Origin: Actinomadura darangshiensis
GTDB lineage: Bacteria > Actinomycetota > Actinomycetes > Streptosporangiales > Streptosporangiaceae
Assembly: GCF_004349235.1 (NCBI RefSeq)
Contig: NZ_SMKY01000079.1
Coordinates: forward strand, 1-32,718
Reading direction: 5' to 3'
DNA length: 32,718 bases
How positions within the stretch are numbered: position 1 is the first letter of the stretch; each line of letters begins with the position of its first letter. Shown in pieces: positions 1 to 7,853 of this stretch. The notes under the pieces are model-generated. The model did not search any database. It was not told the DNA's origin and worked only from the letters and a program-made list of their open reading frames with translations. The position numbers and the translations under genes were made by a program.

Positions 1-159
1 GACCGGTGCCGCGTGGAACGTCCCGAGTTGACCCAGCTCAGCGCGGTTGCCGGGGGGCGTGGGGGGTCGTCCCCCCACACGGAGACAGGTGCGGGGCGTG
101 CGAGCGCCTGCCACTTCCATGACGAGCTGGCGGAGGAGGAGACCGATGACCAAGCTTGA
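1..159 (+). CDS. C-terminal end of a DppD/OppD-type peptide ABC transporter ATPase (partial, 5' end outside window)
   Basis: Reading frame 1 is open from the first base to a TGA at 157-159 and gives 52 residues. They contain C-R-V-E-R-P-E-L near the start and A-C-H-F near the end, the spaced Cys pair pattern of the oligopeptide/dipeptide transporter C-terminal domain (oligo_HPY) that follows the ATPase core. A Gly/Ser-rich insert separates the two motifs. The stop lies 14 bases inside the next ATPase gene, the usual DppD-DppF order with translational coupling. Only the tail is visible, so the DppD assignment rests on this motif and the neighbour. Substrate is inferred from the downstream D-amino-acid genes. 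Confidence 0.7.
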   Translation, partial: DRCRVERPELTQLSAVAGGRGGSSPHTETGAGRASACHFHDELAEEETDDQA

Positions 160-1156
160 CCTGGCGAAACCGGACGAGGTCCTCGGCGTCACCGGCCTCG
201 CCAAGCACTTCCCCGTGCGGTCGGGACCCCTGCGCCTGCGGACCGGCAGCGTCCACGCGGTCGACGGCGTCGACTTCTCCCTGCGCGCCGGCCGCACCCT
301 CGGCCTGGTCGGCGAATCGGGCTGCGGCAAGACGACCACGGGACGCATGGTCGTCCGGCTCCTGGAACCCACCGCCGGCCAGATCGTCGTCGCCGGACGG
401 GACGTCACCCGCGTCCGCGGCGCCGACCTGCGCGCCCTGCGCCGCGACCTGCAACTGGTGTTCCAGGACCCGTACGCGTCGCTGTCGCCGCGGATGACCG
501 TCCACGACATCATCGCCGAGCCGCTGCGCGTGCAGGGCCGCTACGAAGACGGCGGCCCGGAGCGGGTCGCCGAACTGCTCGACATGGTCCGGCTCGCCCC
601 CTCGCACGCCCGCCGGTACGCGCACGAGTTCTCCGGCGGGCAGCGGCAGCGCATCGGCATCGCCCGCGCGCTCGCCCTCGGCCCGAAGGTCCTCGTCCTG
701 GACGAGCCCGTCAGCGCGCTGGACGTGTCGATCCAAGCCCAGGTCGTCAACACCCTGCGCGAACTGCAGCGCGAGCTCGGCGTCGCCTACCTGTTCATCT
801 CCCACGACCTGTCGGTGGTGCGGCACGTCTCGCACGAGATCGCCGTCATGTACCTCGGCACGATCGTGGAGCGCGGCACCCGCGACGAGATCTTTCGGAC
901 CCCGTCGCACCCGTACACGCAGGCGCTGCTGTCGGCCGTCCCGCGCTCGCGTCCGGGCGGCCACGAGCGGATCATGCTGACCGGGGACGTGCCCAGCCCG
1001 ATCGACCCGCCGTCCGGCTGCCGCTTCCGCACCCGCTGCTGGAAGGCCCAGGACATCTGCGCGACCGAGACCCCGCCGCTCGTGGAGCACGAAGGCGTCG
1101 GCCACCCGGCCGCCTGCCACTTCGCCGAGCCCGCCGACGTCCTGACCACCGCCTGA
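146..1156 (+). CDS. dppF: Peptide/nickel-type ABC transporter ATP-binding protein (DppF/OppF-like)
   Basis: This 336-residue cytoplasmic ATPase should pair with the upstream DppD-type ATPase to power peptide import. Walker A is G-E-S-G-C-G-K-T-T at about residues 56-64. The Q-loop sits in VFQDPYASL, the signature is F-S-G-G-Q-R-Q-R and Walker B is V-L-V-L-D-E-P followed by SALDVS. A C-terminal oligo_HPY tail has C-R-F-R-T-R-C and A-C-H-F. ATG 146 is chosen because GGAGGAGGA lies six bases upstream and the residues before it are the overlapping upstream gene in another frame. Length is normal for the family. Substrate-binding protein and permeases must lie left of the window. The following D-aminoacylase suggests D-residue peptides or N-acyl-D-amino acids as cargo, which is inference. 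Confidence 0.93.
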   Translation: MTKLDLAKPDEVLGVTGLAKHFPVRSGPLRLRTGSVHAVDGVDFSLRAGRTLGLVGESGCGKTTTGRMVVRLLEPTAGQIVVAGRDVTRVRGADLRALRRDLQLVFQDPYASLSPRMTVHDIIAEPLRVQGRYEDGGPERVAELLDMVRLAPSHARRYAHEFSGGQRQRIGIARALALGPKVLVLDEPVSALDVSIQAQVVNTLRELQRELGVAYLFISHDLSVVRHVSHEIAVMYLGTIVERGTRDEIFRTPSHPYTQALLSAVPRSRPGGHERIMLTGDVPSPIDPPSGCRFRTRCWKAQDICATETPPLVEHEGVGHPAACHFAEPADVLTTA

Positions 1157-1173
1157 CTGGGAAGGGGACATCC

Positions 1174-1269
1174 GTGCATGACGTAGATCTGCGTGTGGTC
1201 GTTCCACCCGTGCATCTGCGACTTGCGGGTTGTTCCGTCGAGACCGTCGGCGTGTTCGCCACCGCCTGA
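1174..1269 (+). CDS. Small 31-residue ORF, possible degenerate duplicate of the ridA start
   Basis: A GTG at 1174 follows GAAGGGGA at 1161-1168 and opens 31 codons ending in TGA at 1267-1269, just before the ridA ribosome binding site. Its first residues V-H-D-V-D-L-R match the ridA start V-H-D-A-D-Q-R. Aligned without gaps, 10 of the first 27 residues agree, and about 37 of the first 60 bases match. I read it as a partial tandem duplication that has diverged, or as a leader peptide coupling dppF to ridA. No known family is recognised and translation is unproven. Confidence 0.4.
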   Translation: MHDVDLRVVVPPVHLRLAGCSVETVGVFATA

Positions 1270-1284
1270 ACTGAAGGAGAGATC

Positions 1285-1752
1285 GTGCACGATGCTGACC
1301 AGCGCTTGGCCGCTTCGCCCGTGGAGCCGGAGCCTGCGGGGGAGCGGCCGTCCGTTGCCGCGGTTCGGCGGTCCGGGGACGTATTGATCGCCTCCGGGCA
1401 GGTCGCGGCGCGGGACGGGAAGCTCCTCGCCGAAGGGCGCGTGGGGGAGGACGTGTCGCTCGACGTCGCCCGTTCCTGCGCGTGGCAGTGTGCGCGGAAC
1501 GTGCTCACCGCCGTCCAAGGCGAGTTGGCCTTGGACGCTGTGGAGCAGGTCGAGACGGTGTCGGTCTGGGTGGCGTCCGCGCCGGGGTTCACCGACCAGC
1601 ATCTCGTCGCCGATGCGGCGACGGCCCTGTTCACCGAGGTGTTCGGGGACGACGCCGGGCGGCACGCGCGGGTGGCGCTGGGCGTCGCCGCGCTGCCGAC
1701 CGGGAGCCCGGTCGAGGTGCAGGCCACGTTCCGGGTGCGCACGGCGTCATGA
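1285..1752 (+). CDS. RidA/YjgF/YER057c/UK114 family enamine/imine deaminase
   Basis: The 155-residue product has the RidA core: a GDVLIASGQV strand, a central A-R-N-V-L helix and the ending A-L-P-T-G-S-P-V-E-V. Family members hydrolyse reactive 2-aminoacrylate and related imines released by PLP enzymes. The two active-site residues of E. coli RidA (Arg105 and Glu120, 15 apart) are matched here by R129 and E144, also 15 apart, so catalysis is plausible. GTG 1285 is preceded by GAAGGAGAG. The stop overlaps the deacylase start as ATGA. The PLP D-serine dehydratase-like enzyme at 4994 in the same operon gives it an obvious substrate source. Membership is firm; the exact substrate is inferred. Confidence 0.88.
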   Translation: MHDADQRLAASPVEPEPAGERPSVAAVRRSGDVLIASGQVAARDGKLLAEGRVGEDVSLDVARSCAWQCARNVLTAVQGELALDAVEQVETVSVWVASAPGFTDQHLVADAATALFTEVFGDDAGRHARVALGVAALPTGSPVEVQATFRVRTAS

Positions 1753-3281
1753 TCGATCTGCTCATCAGCGGCGGGACGCTCGTCGACGGCACCGGGGCCG
1801 AGCCCCGCCGCGCCGACGTCGCCGTTGAGGGCGGGCAGGTCGTGGAGGTCGGCGGCCTGGCCGGGCTTTCCGCGGTGCGGACGATGGACGCGTCCGGCCA
1901 TGTCGTGGCTCCGGGGTTCGTGGACGTCCACACCCATTCGGACCTGACGCTCCTGTCGGGGCCCGAGGCACAGAGCGCCGTGCGGCAGGGCGTCACGACC
2001 GTCGTGGTCGGCAACTGCGGTCTCGGCGTGACACCGGTCGCCGCCGATCCGGGCGCCTTGCGGGCCGCCGCCGGCTACCTGGATCTGGACCCTTCCGTCC
2101 GGTGGGAGTGGAATGACCTGCCCGGCTATCTGTCCGCGCTCGACGCCGCGCGTCCTTCGGTGAACGTGGCGGCGCTCGTCGCGCACACGCCGTTGCGGGC
2201 GGCGGCCGTCGGGTTCGGTGACCGTCCGGCCGACGCCGTCGCGCTCGACCGGATGCGGGGACTGCTCGGCGACGCGCTCGGCGCGGGTGCCGCCGGCGTC
2301 TCCACCGGGCTGGTCTACGCGCCGGTCTGCTACGCCCGCGAGGACGAGCTGGAGGCGCTCGGCCGCACCGCCGCCGCGCACGGAAAGCTGTTCGCGTGGC
2401 ACGTCCGCGACTACGCCGACGGGCTGCTCGACTCCGTCCGGCAGGCGCTGCGGGTGGCGGCGGCGACCGGCTGCCGCACCCAGATCTCGCACCTGGTCGC
2501 GGTCGGGCGGCGCAACCACGGCTCGGTCGCGCGGGCACTGGAGCTGATCGACGCCGCACGGGACGCCGGGCTGGACGTCGCCCTCGACGTCTACCCGTAC
2601 CTGGCCGGGAACGCGCCGCTGTCGCAGCTCCTGCCCGCGTGGGCGCAGGAAGGCGGCGAGGGGCCGATGCGGGCGCGGCTCACCGAGCCCGACGTCCGCG
2701 CCCGCATCCGGGACGAGTGGCGCGACATGCCCAACTCCTGGGACGACATCGCCGTCGGCGGCCGGGCTCTGACCGAGCTGGCCGCCGACCCGCGGGACCT
2801 CGCGCTCGACCTCGTCGCCGAGCACGGCAACGGCGTCCAGATGGTGGCGGGCGGGCGCAGCGAACGCGACCTCGCCGACGCGCTCACGCATCCCGCCGCC
2901 GTGATCGGCTCGGACGGGCAGGCCCTCGACCCGGACGGCCCCACCGGGCAGGGCACGCCGCATCCCCGCTCGTTCGGCTGCTATCCGCGGCTGTTCGCCG
3001 AATATGTCCGGACGGGGCGGATCGGGCTGGCCGACGCCGTCCGCAAATGCACGTCCGCCGCCGCCGAGCGGGCCGGCCTCGCGGGGCGCGGGACGCTGCG
3101 TCCAGGGGCGGCCGCGGACATCGTCGTTTTCGACCCCGCCCGCATCGCCGATCGGGCTACGTTCGCAGCACCCCAGCGGTATCCGGAGGGAATCCGCGCG
3201 GTCGTCGTGGCCGGCCGCGCCGTGGTCGAGGACGGTGCGCACGGCGGCGCCCGCCCCGGCGAGATCCTCCGCATCCCCTGA
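1749..3281 (+). CDS. N-acyl-D-amino-acid deacylase (D-aminoacylase), amidohydrolase superfamily
   Basis: The 510-residue enzyme should hydrolyse N-acyl-D-amino acids to a D-amino acid and a carboxylate in the cytoplasm. Metal-site landmarks are H61 and H63 in FVDVHTHSD, C90 in V-V-G-N-C-G (the bridging Cys typical of D-aminoacylases), the later His in HVRDYADG and in QISHL, and the catalytic Asp region V-I-G-S-D-G. The C-terminal T-L-R-P-G-A-A-A-D-I-V-V-F-D is the small beta-domain closure of this superfamily. The ATG overlaps the ridA stop (ATGA), so the two are translationally coupled. Length matches family members of about 480-530 residues. Related D-hydantoinase or dihydroorotase activity is less likely because the Cys ligand replaces the carboxylated Lys. 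Confidence 0.92.
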   Translation: MIDLLISGGTLVDGTGAEPRRADVAVEGGQVVEVGGLAGLSAVRTMDASGHVVAPGFVDVHTHSDLTLLSGPEAQSAVRQGVTTVVVGNCGLGVTPVAADPGALRAAAGYLDLDPSVRWEWNDLPGYLSALDAARPSVNVAALVAHTPLRAAAVGFGDRPADAVALDRMRGLLGDALGAGAAGVSTGLVYAPVCYAREDELEALGRTAAAHGKLFAWHVRDYADGLLDSVRQALRVAAATGCRTQISHLVAVGRRNHGSVARALELIDAARDAGLDVALDVYPYLAGNAPLSQLLPAWAQEGGEGPMRARLTEPDVRARIRDEWRDMPNSWDDIAVGGRALTELAADPRDLALDLVAEHGNGVQMVAGGRSERDLADALTHPAAVIGSDGQALDPDGPTGQGTPHPRSFGCYPRLFAEYVRTGRIGLADAVRKCTSAAAERAGLAGRGTLRPGAAADIVVFDPARIADRATFAAPQRYPEGIRAVVVAGRAVVEDGAHGGARPGEILRIP

Positions 3282-3306
3282 CCCCCCGACCCGAGACGAG
3301 GCACCC

Positions 3307-4173
3307 ATGGAAAGAGCCAGAGGGACGAACGTGGACGACCGTCGCCCGGCGGCGGCCAACTACCACGCCAACGCGCTGGCCCGGGGCCTGGCGCTGCTCG
3401 AACGCCTCGCCGCGCGGGGCGGCACCCTCACCCTGAACGACTTCTCGACCGGCACCGGCCTGCCGAAGAGCACGCTCGTCCGGCTCCTCGCCGTCCTGGA
3501 GGAGATGGGGTACGTGGTGCGCGCCGACGAACGTCCCGCCTACCGTCTCGGCCACAAGACCCTGACCCTGTCGACCGCGTACCTGACCGGGCTGGACCTG
3601 TCCCAGGTCGCGGGCGCGCACCTCGCGAAGGTCGCCGACGCCACCGGTCAGACCGCCAACCTCGGCGTGCTGGACGGACGGGAGGTGCTGCACGTGTGCG
3701 TCCGCGAACCCGACCGGCCGATCCGCTTCCACACCACGCCCGGCACCCGCGACGCCGTCTACTGCACCGGGCTCGGCAAGATGCTGCTCGCCCGGCTCGA
3801 CCCGTCCGACCTCGTCCCGCATCTGCCGCCGGAGCCGTTCCCGGCCCGTACCGAGCACACCCTGACGACCGTCGGCGCCCTGGCCGACGAGCTGCGCGCC
3901 ACCGCCGAACGCGGCCACGCGCTGGACGACAACGAGGGCAGCGTCGGCCTGCGCTGCGTCGCCGCGCCCGTCGACGTGGACGGCGCCTGCCTCGCCGCCG
4001 TCAGCGTGTCCGGGCCGTCCGCCGAGTTCGACGACGAGCGCCGCACCCGCTACCTGGACCTTCTGCAGGCCGCCGCGGCGGACCTCGCGGCCGACGCCGA
4101 CGTCGTCGCCGCCCTGGAGTACCTGCACTCGTCCCTGCGCTCCGGCGCGCCCCACACCCGGGAGGATGCTTGA
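3307..4173 (+). CDS. IclR family transcriptional regulator (D-amino-acid cluster)
   Basis: The 288-residue protein has an N-terminal winged helix-turn-helix at about residues 20-75 (ARGLALLERLA, TGLPKSTLVRLL, MGYVVR). An IclR effector domain follows, with the conserved Y-C-T-G-L-G-K-M-L-L-A and N-E-G-S-V-G-L-R-C-V-A-A-P-V. It lies within the catabolic operon between deacylase and amidohydrolase, so it probably autoregulates and controls that operon in response to a substrate or product. ATG 3307 follows GAGACGAGG. An in-frame GTG at 3331 with AGGGACGA before it is an alternative start that would remove eight residues. Its operator would lie upstream of the window, because the gap before it is only 25 bases. 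Confidence 0.92.
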   Translation: MERARGTNVDDRRPAAANYHANALARGLALLERLAARGGTLTLNDFSTGTGLPKSTLVRLLAVLEEMGYVVRADERPAYRLGHKTLTLSTAYLTGLDLSQVAGAHLAKVADATGQTANLGVLDGREVLHVCVREPDRPIRFHTTPGTRDAVYCTGLGKMLLARLDPSDLVPHLPPEPFPARTEHTLTTVGALADELRATAERGHALDDNEGSVGLRCVAAPVDVDGACLAAVSVSGPSAEFDDERRTRYLDLLQAAAADLAADADVVAALEYLHSSLRSGAPHTREDA

Positions 4174-4997
4174 TCGACTTCCACACCCACTGCCAGCGGC
4201 CCGAGCACTGGGGCCACGAGTGGGACGACCACTGGAAGCCCGTCTACGGACAGGGCGCCCACGAGTTCACCGTGGCCGACTACGACCGCGCCATGGCGGA
4301 CGTGACCGCCGCGTGCGTGTTCGGTATCCGTGCGACCGCCGCCGGGATCCTCACCCCGAACGCCTACACCGAGGAGTTCTGCGCGGAGTCCACCACGGAG
4401 ACGATCGGGTTCATGGCGCTCGACCCCACCGACCCCGACGTCCTCGACCAGCTCGCCGACGGCGTCGCGCGCGGCCTGCGCGGCATCAAGCTGTACCCGG
4501 TGCTGGCGCTGTTCGACCCGCGCTCCACCGCCTACGACGCCTTCTACCGGGCGGCGGCCGACGCGGGGCTGGTCGTCCTGTGGCACATGGGCGCCACCCC
4601 GAGCCCGGCCGGCGACCTGTCGGTCAGCAACCCGCTGGTCGTGGACGACGTGGCGCGGCGGCACCCTGACCTCGTCCAGATCATCGCGCACCTCGGGCAC
4701 CCGTGGCAGCGGGAGACGATCGTGACGCTGCGCAAGAACCGGCGCGTGTACTCGGACGTGTCCGCCGTCTGGGCCCGTCCGATGGACGGCTACCTGGCGT
4801 TGGCCCGCGCCCAGGAGTGGGACGTGGTCGACCGGCTCGTCTTCGGCTCCGACTTCCCGCTCTGGACGCCCGCCGAGGCCGTCGCCGGGCTGCACGAGAT
4901 GGTCGGGCAGCGCCCGTCCGGTTTCCCCGAGATCAGGAAGGAGACCGTCGAGTGGCTGCTGGACGGCGACCCGCGACCGCAGATGGGCCTCGCATGA
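4170..4997 (+). CDS. Amidohydrolase family protein (amidohydrolase-2 / TIM-barrel metal hydrolase)
   Basis: A TTG start at 4170 overlaps the IclR stop (TTGA) and has GGGAGGA four bases upstream. The first ATG is far inside, and the metal motif F-H-T-H begins only three residues after this TTG, so the start is well supported. The 275-residue product shows the PF04909 pattern: FHTH, GIKLYPV, LWHMG, IIAHLGHP and FGSDFP (active-site Asp). Relatives include ACMSD-type decarboxylases and lactone or amide hydrolases, so the reaction cannot be named from sequence. Its place between a D-aminoacylase and a D-amino-acid lyase suggests it acts on another acyl or cyclic derivative of the same substrate. 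Confidence 0.87.
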   Translation: MIDFHTHCQRPEHWGHEWDDHWKPVYGQGAHEFTVADYDRAMADVTAACVFGIRATAAGILTPNAYTEEFCAESTTETIGFMALDPTDPDVLDQLADGVARGLRGIKLYPVLALFDPRSTAYDAFYRAAADAGLVVLWHMGATPSPAGDLSVSNPLVVDDVARRHPDLVQIIAHLGHPWQRETIVTLRKNRRVYSDVSAVWARPMDGYLALARAQEWDVVDRLVFGSDFPLWTPAEAVAGLHEMVGQRPSGFPEIRKETVEWLLDGDPRPQMGLA

Positions 4998-6094
4998 CGG
5001 CGTTGGACGAGCTGCCGACGCCCGCGCTCCTCATCGACCGCGACCGCATGGAGGCCAACCTGGCCGCCATGTCCGCCGCGATCGCCGCCGCCGGGGTCGC
5101 GCTGCGCCCGCATTTCAAGACGTCCAAATGCCTGGCCGTGGCCCGGCGCCAGCTCGCCCACGGCGCGATCGGGTTCACCTGTGCCACGCCGGCCGAGGTA
5201 GAGCTTCTCCAAGAGGCGGGTGTCGAGGACGTCCTGTGGGCGCACCAGCCGGTCGGCCCGGCCAAGGTCGCCTTCGCCGTCCAAGCGCTGGGCCGCGGTG
5301 GGCTGACCATCGCGCTCGACTCCGTGGAGGTGGCGGAACCGCTCTCCCGGGCGGCCGCGTCCGCCGGCGTCCGGGTCCCCTTCGTCCTGGAGGTGGACAC
5401 CGGCCTGCACCGAGCGGGCGTGGACCCGGACCGCGCCGTCGCGACCGCCGCCGCACTGATCGCCCTCCCCGGCCTGGAGCTGCGGGGCGTCCTCACCCAC
5501 GAGGGCCACCTGGCCGCACACGGCTCGGACCGCGCCGGCCTGGAGGCGGCGGGCGACCTGGCCGGACGCACGCTGGTGCAGGTCGCCGAAGCACTGCGCG
5601 CCGACGGCCACGACTGCCCGCTGGTCTCGGTCGGCTCGACACCCGGCGCCACGTCGGCGCCGTTCGCCGCAGGGGTGACCGAAGCCCGCCCCGGCACCTA
5701 CGTCTACTACGACGCGAACCAGGTCGGCCTGGGCAGCGCCCGCGTCGAGCAGTGCGCGCAGACCGTCCTCGCCCGCGTCACCAGCACCCAGCGCGCCGGA
5801 ACCGCCATCATCGACGCGGGCATCAAGGCGATGAGCTCCGACACCCTCGCGACCGCCGGGATCCTGGGCATCGTCTGCGACGCGTCCGGCACTCCGCTGG
5901 ACGGCCTGGAATTCAAGGCCGGCAACGAGGAGCACGGCTACCTGACCGGCCCTGGAACGGCGGACCTGCGCGTGGGCGACCTGCTCCGCATAATCCCCAA
6001 CCACGCCTGCGGCACCACCAACATGTGGAGCGCGCTCTTCTTCGTGGACGGTGACCGAGCCGTCGAACGCCACCCGATTGAGGCCCGCTATTAA
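4994..6094 (+). CDS. Fold-type III PLP enzyme: D-serine dehydratase-like / D-threonine aldolase family
   Basis: The 366-residue product has an alanine-racemase-like N-terminal barrel. K42 in R-P-H-F-K-T-S-K is the expected PLP lysine, followed by the family pattern GAIGFTCATPAEVELL. The C-terminal beta domain ends with I-I-P-N-H-A-C (H337, C339). A His-x-Cys pair is the zinc site of eukaryotic-type D-serine dehydratases, whereas the structurally studied bacterial D-threonine aldolase uses His-x-Asp. I therefore favour D-serine (or D-threonine) dehydratase activity giving ammonia and an enamine, which the operon's RidA would hydrolyse. The start overlaps the previous stop (ATGA). D-threonine aldolase remains possible. 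Confidence 0.9.
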   Translation: MTALDELPTPALLIDRDRMEANLAAMSAAIAAAGVALRPHFKTSKCLAVARRQLAHGAIGFTCATPAEVELLQEAGVEDVLWAHQPVGPAKVAFAVQALGRGGLTIALDSVEVAEPLSRAAASAGVRVPFVLEVDTGLHRAGVDPDRAVATAAALIALPGLELRGVLTHEGHLAAHGSDRAGLEAAGDLAGRTLVQVAEALRADGHDCPLVSVGSTPGATSAPFAAGVTEARPGTYVYYDANQVGLGSARVEQCAQTVLARVTSTQRAGTAIIDAGIKAMSSDTLATAGILGIVCDASGTPLDGLEFKAGNEEHGYLTGPGTADLRVGDLLRIIPNHACGTTNMWSALFFVDGDRAVERHPIEARY

Positions 6095-6109
6095 AAGCCG
6101 TTCACGCCG

Positions 6110-6138
6110 TTGACATGGAATGGTATTCCGTGTTGTAT
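6110..6138 (+). promoter_or_regulatory. Promoter for the sialidase-like gene, probably leaderless
   Basis: TTGACA at 6110-6115, a perfect sigma-70 -35 hexamer, is followed after 17 bases by TTGTAT at 6133-6138. Transcription would begin at about 6144-6148, which is the ATG at 6148. This supports ATG 6148 over the in-frame ATG 6115, which lies inside the -35, and implies a leaderless or near-leaderless transcript. Confidence 0.5.
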
Positions 6139-6147
6139 CCGGGAACC

Positions 6148-7736
6148 ATGCGATTCCATCGAAGTATCGCCATCGGCCTGAGCGCGCTGCTCGCGCTGGG
6201 CTTTTCGAGCGCCGTGGCGCACGCGAGCCCGTCCGCCCCCACGACCCCTGGCAAGCCCGACGTGATCGTGGCCCAGGCGGCCCCGGGCAAGAAGCTGCAT
6301 TTCCCGAACATGGAGCGGCTGAACGACGGATCCCTCGTCGCGGTGGCCCGCGAGGGCGTCGGCCACACCGGGCAGGACGGCCGGCTGCTGATGCTGACCA
6401 GCAAGGACGGCGGCCGCACCTGGTCGTCGCCGGAGGCCGTCCACGACTCCCCGTACGACGACCGCGACCCGATGATCACTCAGCTGCGGTCCGGCCGGCT
6501 CCTGCTGAACTGGTTCCAGATCGACTACTCCGTCTCGCCCGCGGAACCGATGGGCGAGTTCGTCCAGCGCAGCGACGACGGCGGCACCACCTGGTCCGAT
6601 CCGGTCGCGGTGGAGACCTCGCTGAGCGGCGAGTCCGACATCGTCGACACCTACGAGCTGGGCTGGGCGGCGAGCCACGGGCAGATCAAGGAACTCCCCT
6701 CGGGTGAGCTGATCATCCCGCTGTACGGCACCGTCCCCGACGACCGCTGGCAGCGCGCCACCGTCGTGCGCAGCCTGGACGGCGGCGAGTCCTGGCACGC
6801 GGACACCGAGTCGCTCATCGGGTCCGCGCAGGGCACCCACTACCAGGAGCCCGTCCTCACCGTCCTGCCGGACGGAACGGTCCACGCCCTGCTGCGCATC
6901 GGCACGGCGGCCTCCACCATGGGTGCGGTCCACTCACAGGAATCCGGTCACGCGACGGCGGTCGCACCTGGACGCCCCCGTCCGAGATCGACCTCGTGAC
7001 CTCCTCGGCCCACACCGAGGTCCTGCGGAACGGCGACGTCTTCCTCGCCTACGGCGACCTCTCCGGCCACTTCACCGATCGGCGCGGCACCGTCGGCGCC
7101 GTCATCCGGAACCCCGGCCGGTCCTGGACGGGCGCGCCGCGAGAGTTGGTGTACGACTCGGGGACCGGCGACCAGGCCAACCCCGCCGTCGCCGAGGTCA
7201 GCCCCGGTCGCGTCCTCGTACTCGGCTTCGACTCGGCGAAGAGCCAGTTGATCGGCGACTTCGTCGACGTGGTCGCCATCAGGAACGACCGCCCCGACCC
7301 CCGCCGCGTCGACCTGTCCGCCCTGCACACCGCAGGCCGCCTCACCGTCGACACCGACCTCACGTACACGGCGTCCAACCAGCCGAACGTTGGCCCCGCA
7401 GGCCCGATCGACGGCGTAGTCGGCTACTACGACGCCGCCTGGAAGGCCGGCGCCGCACCCGCCCACTACACCATCACCTTCGACGCCCCGCGCCGAGTAA
7501 CCGAGGCAGGCATAGCCCTCAAGCCCGGCCACGCAGAAGCAGCAACGATCAAGGTACGCGCCGACGGCACCTGGCGGACGATCGGCGACCTCGACAACGC
7601 CATCCGCTACGGCGACGACCTGACCTGGTTCCGAGTGAACCCCGGCACCCCGATCGATGCCATCCAGATAGACATCAGCCAGTCCGACGGCTGGGCCGTC
7701 CTGTCCGAACTGGGAGTCCGCGCCACCCGCAGCTGA
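6148..7736 (+). pseudogene. Frameshifted secreted exo-sialidase-like (BNR/Asp-box) protein with C-terminal F5/8C-like domain
   Basis: The first half (6148-6999) begins with a signal peptide (MRFHRS, hydrophobic core, A-H-A cleavage site near residue 27). It carries three Asp boxes: S-K-D-G-G-R-T-W at 85-92, S-D-D-G-G-T-T-W at 142-149 and S-L-D-G-G-E-S-W at 209-216. It then runs out of frame into 32 unrelated residues. The fourth Asp box, S-R-D-G-G-R-T-W at bases 6948-6971, lies in another frame that continues to 7736. That frame ends in a beta-rich F5/8C or CBM32-like domain (about 7360-7736). The interval 6148-7736 is one base short of 530 codons, so a single-base loss at about 6930-6955 explains both parts. 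This could be a true mutation or a sequencing error. Intact, it would be an extracellular glycan-cleaving enzyme; substrate specificity is not determinable. Confidence 0.75.
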
Positions 7737-7741
7737 CCCGG

Positions 7742-7777
7742 AATGGCGGAATGGCCTGCCCTGGCCATTCCGCCATT
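7742..7777 (+). terminator. Strong 15-bp hairpin after the sialidase-like gene
   Basis: AATGGCGGAATGGCC and its exact reverse complement are separated by the six-base loop TGCCCT, starting five bases after the stop codon. No T-run follows, which is normal for actinomycete terminators. The left arm itself contains a repeated AATGGC. Confidence 0.75.
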
Positions 7778-7853
7778 GTCAGCGAGTGAGTCCACATCCG
7801 GACAGCCAATGGCAGGACGACAACCCACCCCCACCTCGTGACGTCAAGATTCC

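Noticed and set aside
972..3359. 795-codon open frame on the minus strand across dppF, ridA and the deacylase
   Set aside because: It is antisense to three genes with clear motifs, is Arg/Gly/Pro-rich without domain sense, and is the usual long shadow frame of GC-rich coding DNA.
6115..6147. ATG 6115 as start of the sialidase-like gene
   Set aside because: It lies in the -35 box, adds 11 residues before a well-formed signal peptide and has no ribosome site.
7839..7846. TGACGTCA palindrome before the membrane-protein gene
   Set aside because: Eight-base palindromes occur by chance and there is no second copy or promoter context to support an operator.
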